A stretch of 6,336 nt of DNA. It comes from Spirochaetaceae bacterium (GTDB lineage Bacteria > Spirochaetota > Spirochaetia > Treponematales > Breznakiellaceae). The position numbers and the translations under genes are program-made. This document shows, piece by piece, positions 5,673-6,336 of the stretch (the stretch's first letter is position 1; every line of letters starts with the position of its first letter). The notes beneath the pieces are model-generated. The model had not been told where the DNA came from, ran no database searches, and worked only from the letters and a program-made list of their open reading frames with translations. The stretch spans positions 1 through 6,336 of the forward strand of contig JAIRSB010000204.1 of the NCBI GenBank assembly GCA_031255655.1, read 5' to 3'.

Positions 5673-5702
5673 GCCGATTAACGGTCAGACATGATAATCG
5701 GC
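5673..5702. promoter_or_regulatory. Dyad upstream of ald (GCCGATTA / TAATCGGC)
   Basis: Perfect 8-base inverted arms at 5673-5680 and 5695-5702, 14 bases apart, centre-to-centre 22 bases or about two helical turns. It lies immediately upstream of the possible ald -10. This geometry suits a dimeric regulator bound on one face of the DNA. Lrp/AsnC-type activators control ald in several bacteria, but nothing here identifies the protein. Confidence 0.5.
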
Positions 5703-5721
5703 TTCTAAAGCATAAATCGTT

Positions 5722-5729
5722 TTTCTAAA
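5722..5729. repeat. TTTCTAAA octamer upstream of ald
   Basis: Copy of the recurrent intergenic octamer, here in TTTCTAAAC, about 85 bases upstream of the ald start and 20 bases beyond the dyad at 5673-5702. A shorter relative, CTTCTAAAG, lies at 5702-5710. Confidence 0.4.
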
Positions 5730-5856
5730 CCACGCAAGTTTTTACGGCTTTTTACCAGTAATTCTCACATCAACCACGTACTCAGGAAAGCCATGTCCAC
5801 TCTCGCACTCAAGGGTAAATCCCTCAAACACCGCATCCCCATCCGCACCTTCCACA

Positions 5857-5937
5857 CCTCGAAAGAGGGCGGCAATCCGCCCAACGTGAAGCTCCGCTTC
5901 ACGCCGCCTCCCGCGCCTGCTGTATTCAGCGGCGCGG
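5857..5937. ncRNA. Run of consecutive hairpins, candidate structured RNA (unassigned)
   Basis: Stems follow one another closely: CCTC-GAAA-GAGG with a GNRA loop in the plus sense (5857-5868), GGGCGG-CAAT-CCGCCC (5867-5882, sharing two bases with the first), the perfect 8-bp CGTGAAGC-TCC-GCTTCACG (5885-5903), and an 11-bp stem with one bulged T, CCGCGCC/GGCGCGG plus GCTG/CAGC around TATT (5911-5937). Such density is unusual for plain spacer and would suit a structured RNA, a leader of ald, or a palindromic repeat element. I recognise no riboswitch or RNA family. Strand is not determined. Confidence 0.3.
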
Positions 5938-5946
5938 CACATTCTC

Positions 5947-5960
5947 GTTTGTGCACAAAC
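5947..5960. repeat. Perfect 14-bp palindrome GTTTGTGCACAAAC
   Basis: Self-complementary without a spacer, so it is better suited to binding a symmetric protein than to RNA folding. It closes the hairpin run. Its half-site TTGTGCAC loosely resembles the arms of the hairpin at 2277-2298 (TTTTGCAC). Confidence 0.5.
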
Positions 5961-6159
5961 CCAAGGCAATCCAGCTTTTTCTTAATTTCGTGATCTACTT
6001 CAGAATGTTATTTACGATTTATTGGGATTAAGTTTCTTTAAGTGTGTCCACCACATAATTCTAAAATCCGGCAGTTTTTCAAAGATTGAAAGTAAACGCC
6101 GACACCCTATCTGCGTTATGCGGCAGCATTTTTCATATATGCGGCGCGCCACCGCCGGA

Positions 6160-6175
6160 CGGGGGCGCGCCCCCG
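6160..6175. repeat. Perfect 16-bp GC palindrome
   Basis: CGGGGGCGCGCCCCCG is fully self-complementary. A second GGCGCGCC lies at 6143-6150, 21 bases upstream of the one inside the palindrome (6164-6171). It forms a strong cruciform or hairpin, but no U-run follows directly on either strand. Confidence 0.55.
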
Positions 6176-6180
6176 AATCA

Positions 6181-6193
6181 CCCCCCCAAAAAA
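6181..6193. repeat. Homopolymer tract C7A6
   Basis: Seven C then six A in a row, outside any supported gene. Such tracts slip during replication, so its length may vary between isolates. The A-run plus GCG (6189-6196) is complementary to CGCTTTTT at 6239-6246. Confidence 0.6.
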
Positions 6194-6243
6194 GCGTCCA
6201 TTATTGAGGGGTCGTTGATTTTTAGACATTCCGTCCCGCGCTT

Positions 6244-6263
6244 TTTAACCGCGCCCGGTTAAA
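6244..6263. promoter_or_regulatory. Hairpin TTTAACCG-CGCC-CGGTTAAA
   Basis: Perfect 8-bp arms at 6244-6251 and 6256-6263 around a four-base loop, 12 bases ahead of the possible ORF at 6276. Neither side continues into a U-run, so an operator or translational structure is more likely than a terminator. Confidence 0.45.
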
Positions 6264-6275
6264 GAAAATCTGGAA

Positions 6276-6336
6276 ATGGGTGCGTATACTCGCAGCGATA
6301 AGGCGGGTATAAAGCGAGATATGGACACGGTATTCG
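6276..6336 (+). CDS. Possible start of an unidentified ORF, cut by the right edge
   Basis: An ATG at 6276 opens a frame beginning MGAYTRSDKAGIKRDM that stays open to the window end (20 codons). The stop TAA at 6246-6248 lies in frame upstream and no other start falls between. There is no proper SD (only GGA directly before the ATG). It would be divergent from ald. The opposite strand is also open here (minus, ending at 6222, last residues RARLKSAGRNV), so the real reading direction at the edge is unsure. Confidence 0.22.
   Translation, partial: MGAYTRSDKAGIKRDMDTVF

Larger units (their letters stand above)
5703..6275. other. Gene-free interval right of ald
   Basis: About 570 bp with no recognisable protein. 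Open frames exist on both strands between 5742 and 5993; the longest, 75 codons on the minus strand (5742-5969, TTG start, ending DVRITGKKP), has no good SD and matches nothing I know. The left half (about 5770-5960) is GC-rich and full of stems; the right half has a 16-bp GC palindrome, a C7A6 tract and a hairpin. It could be a structured RNA, a repeat family or a decayed gene. Confidence 0.5.

Noticed and set aside
2277..5960. Common operator shared by the hairpin at 2277-2298 and the palindrome at 5947-5960
   Set aside because: Both contain a TTGCAC/GTGCAA-like half, but arm sequence and spacing differ; two sites are too few to claim a shared regulator.
5742..5969. 75-codon minus-strand frame upstream of ald
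   Set aside because: TTG start without SD, two other open frames in the same DNA, and hairpin-driven composition. I could not match its end to any family, so it is only mentioned within the interval entry.
1..6336. CRISPR array, tRNA or rRNA genes, transposase, prophage or defence genes
   Set aside because: No regularly spaced direct repeats, cloverleaf, rRNA-like sequence or recognisable protein of these kinds on either strand.

Overview
The window reads as ordinary bacterial chromosome. Every confidently called gene is on the minus strand: reading leftwards from the right edge, an alanine catabolism pair (ald, agcS), a small periplasmic OB-fold protein with a Vat/CatB-type acetyltransferase (ygiW-like, xenobiotic acetyltransferase), and the start of a branched-chain amino acid ABC importer (livK, livH, cut by the left edge). 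The periplasmic YgiW-type protein and the lipoprotein binding protein suggest a diderm. Amino acid uptake plus alanine dehydrogenase fits an amino-acid-using, probably anaerobic organism. A spirochaete (Treponema-like) is my best guess for the lineage, but it rests on general impression and is not shown by the sequence.

Layout. 1-194: 5' part of livH. 198-1337: livK, a lipoprotein binding protein, three bases from livH and in the same frame. 1338-1618: no gene, but a leader region with four compact inverted repeats and a fifth at its left-hand gene boundary. 1619-2263: acetyltransferase with the Vat catalytic histidine. 2264-2347: short spacer with a perfect 9-bp hairpin and a possible overlapping leader ORF. 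2348-2704: ygiW-like gene with a good SD and a clear sigma-70-type promoter at 2771-2799. 2705-3077: AT-rich non-coding DNA holding a 155-bp element bounded by 23-bp inverted ends (MITE-like). 3078-4493: Na+/alanine symporter. 4523-5638: alanine dehydrogenase with all known catalytic residues. 5639-6275: no convincing gene; it holds a dyad upstream of ald, a run of hairpins (5857-5960), a GC-rich 16-bp palindrome and a C7A6 tract. 6276-6336: a possible ORF running off the right edge.

How the genes work together. ald and agcS are 29 bp apart and almost surely one transcript: AgcS brings alanine in with Na+, Ald oxidises it to pyruvate, ammonia and NADH. The livK-livH unit imports branched-chain or related amino acids. 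The acetyltransferase and the YgiW-like protein look like a stress or drug-tolerance pair, though their linkage is inferred from position only.

The genes themselves belong to known families. What is less expected lies between them: the inverted-end element at 2815-2969, two clusters of tandem hairpins upstream of livK and ald, and the octamer TTTCTAAA (or its complement), found six times, essentially all between genes. No tRNA, rRNA, CRISPR array, transposase or integrase gene was seen.
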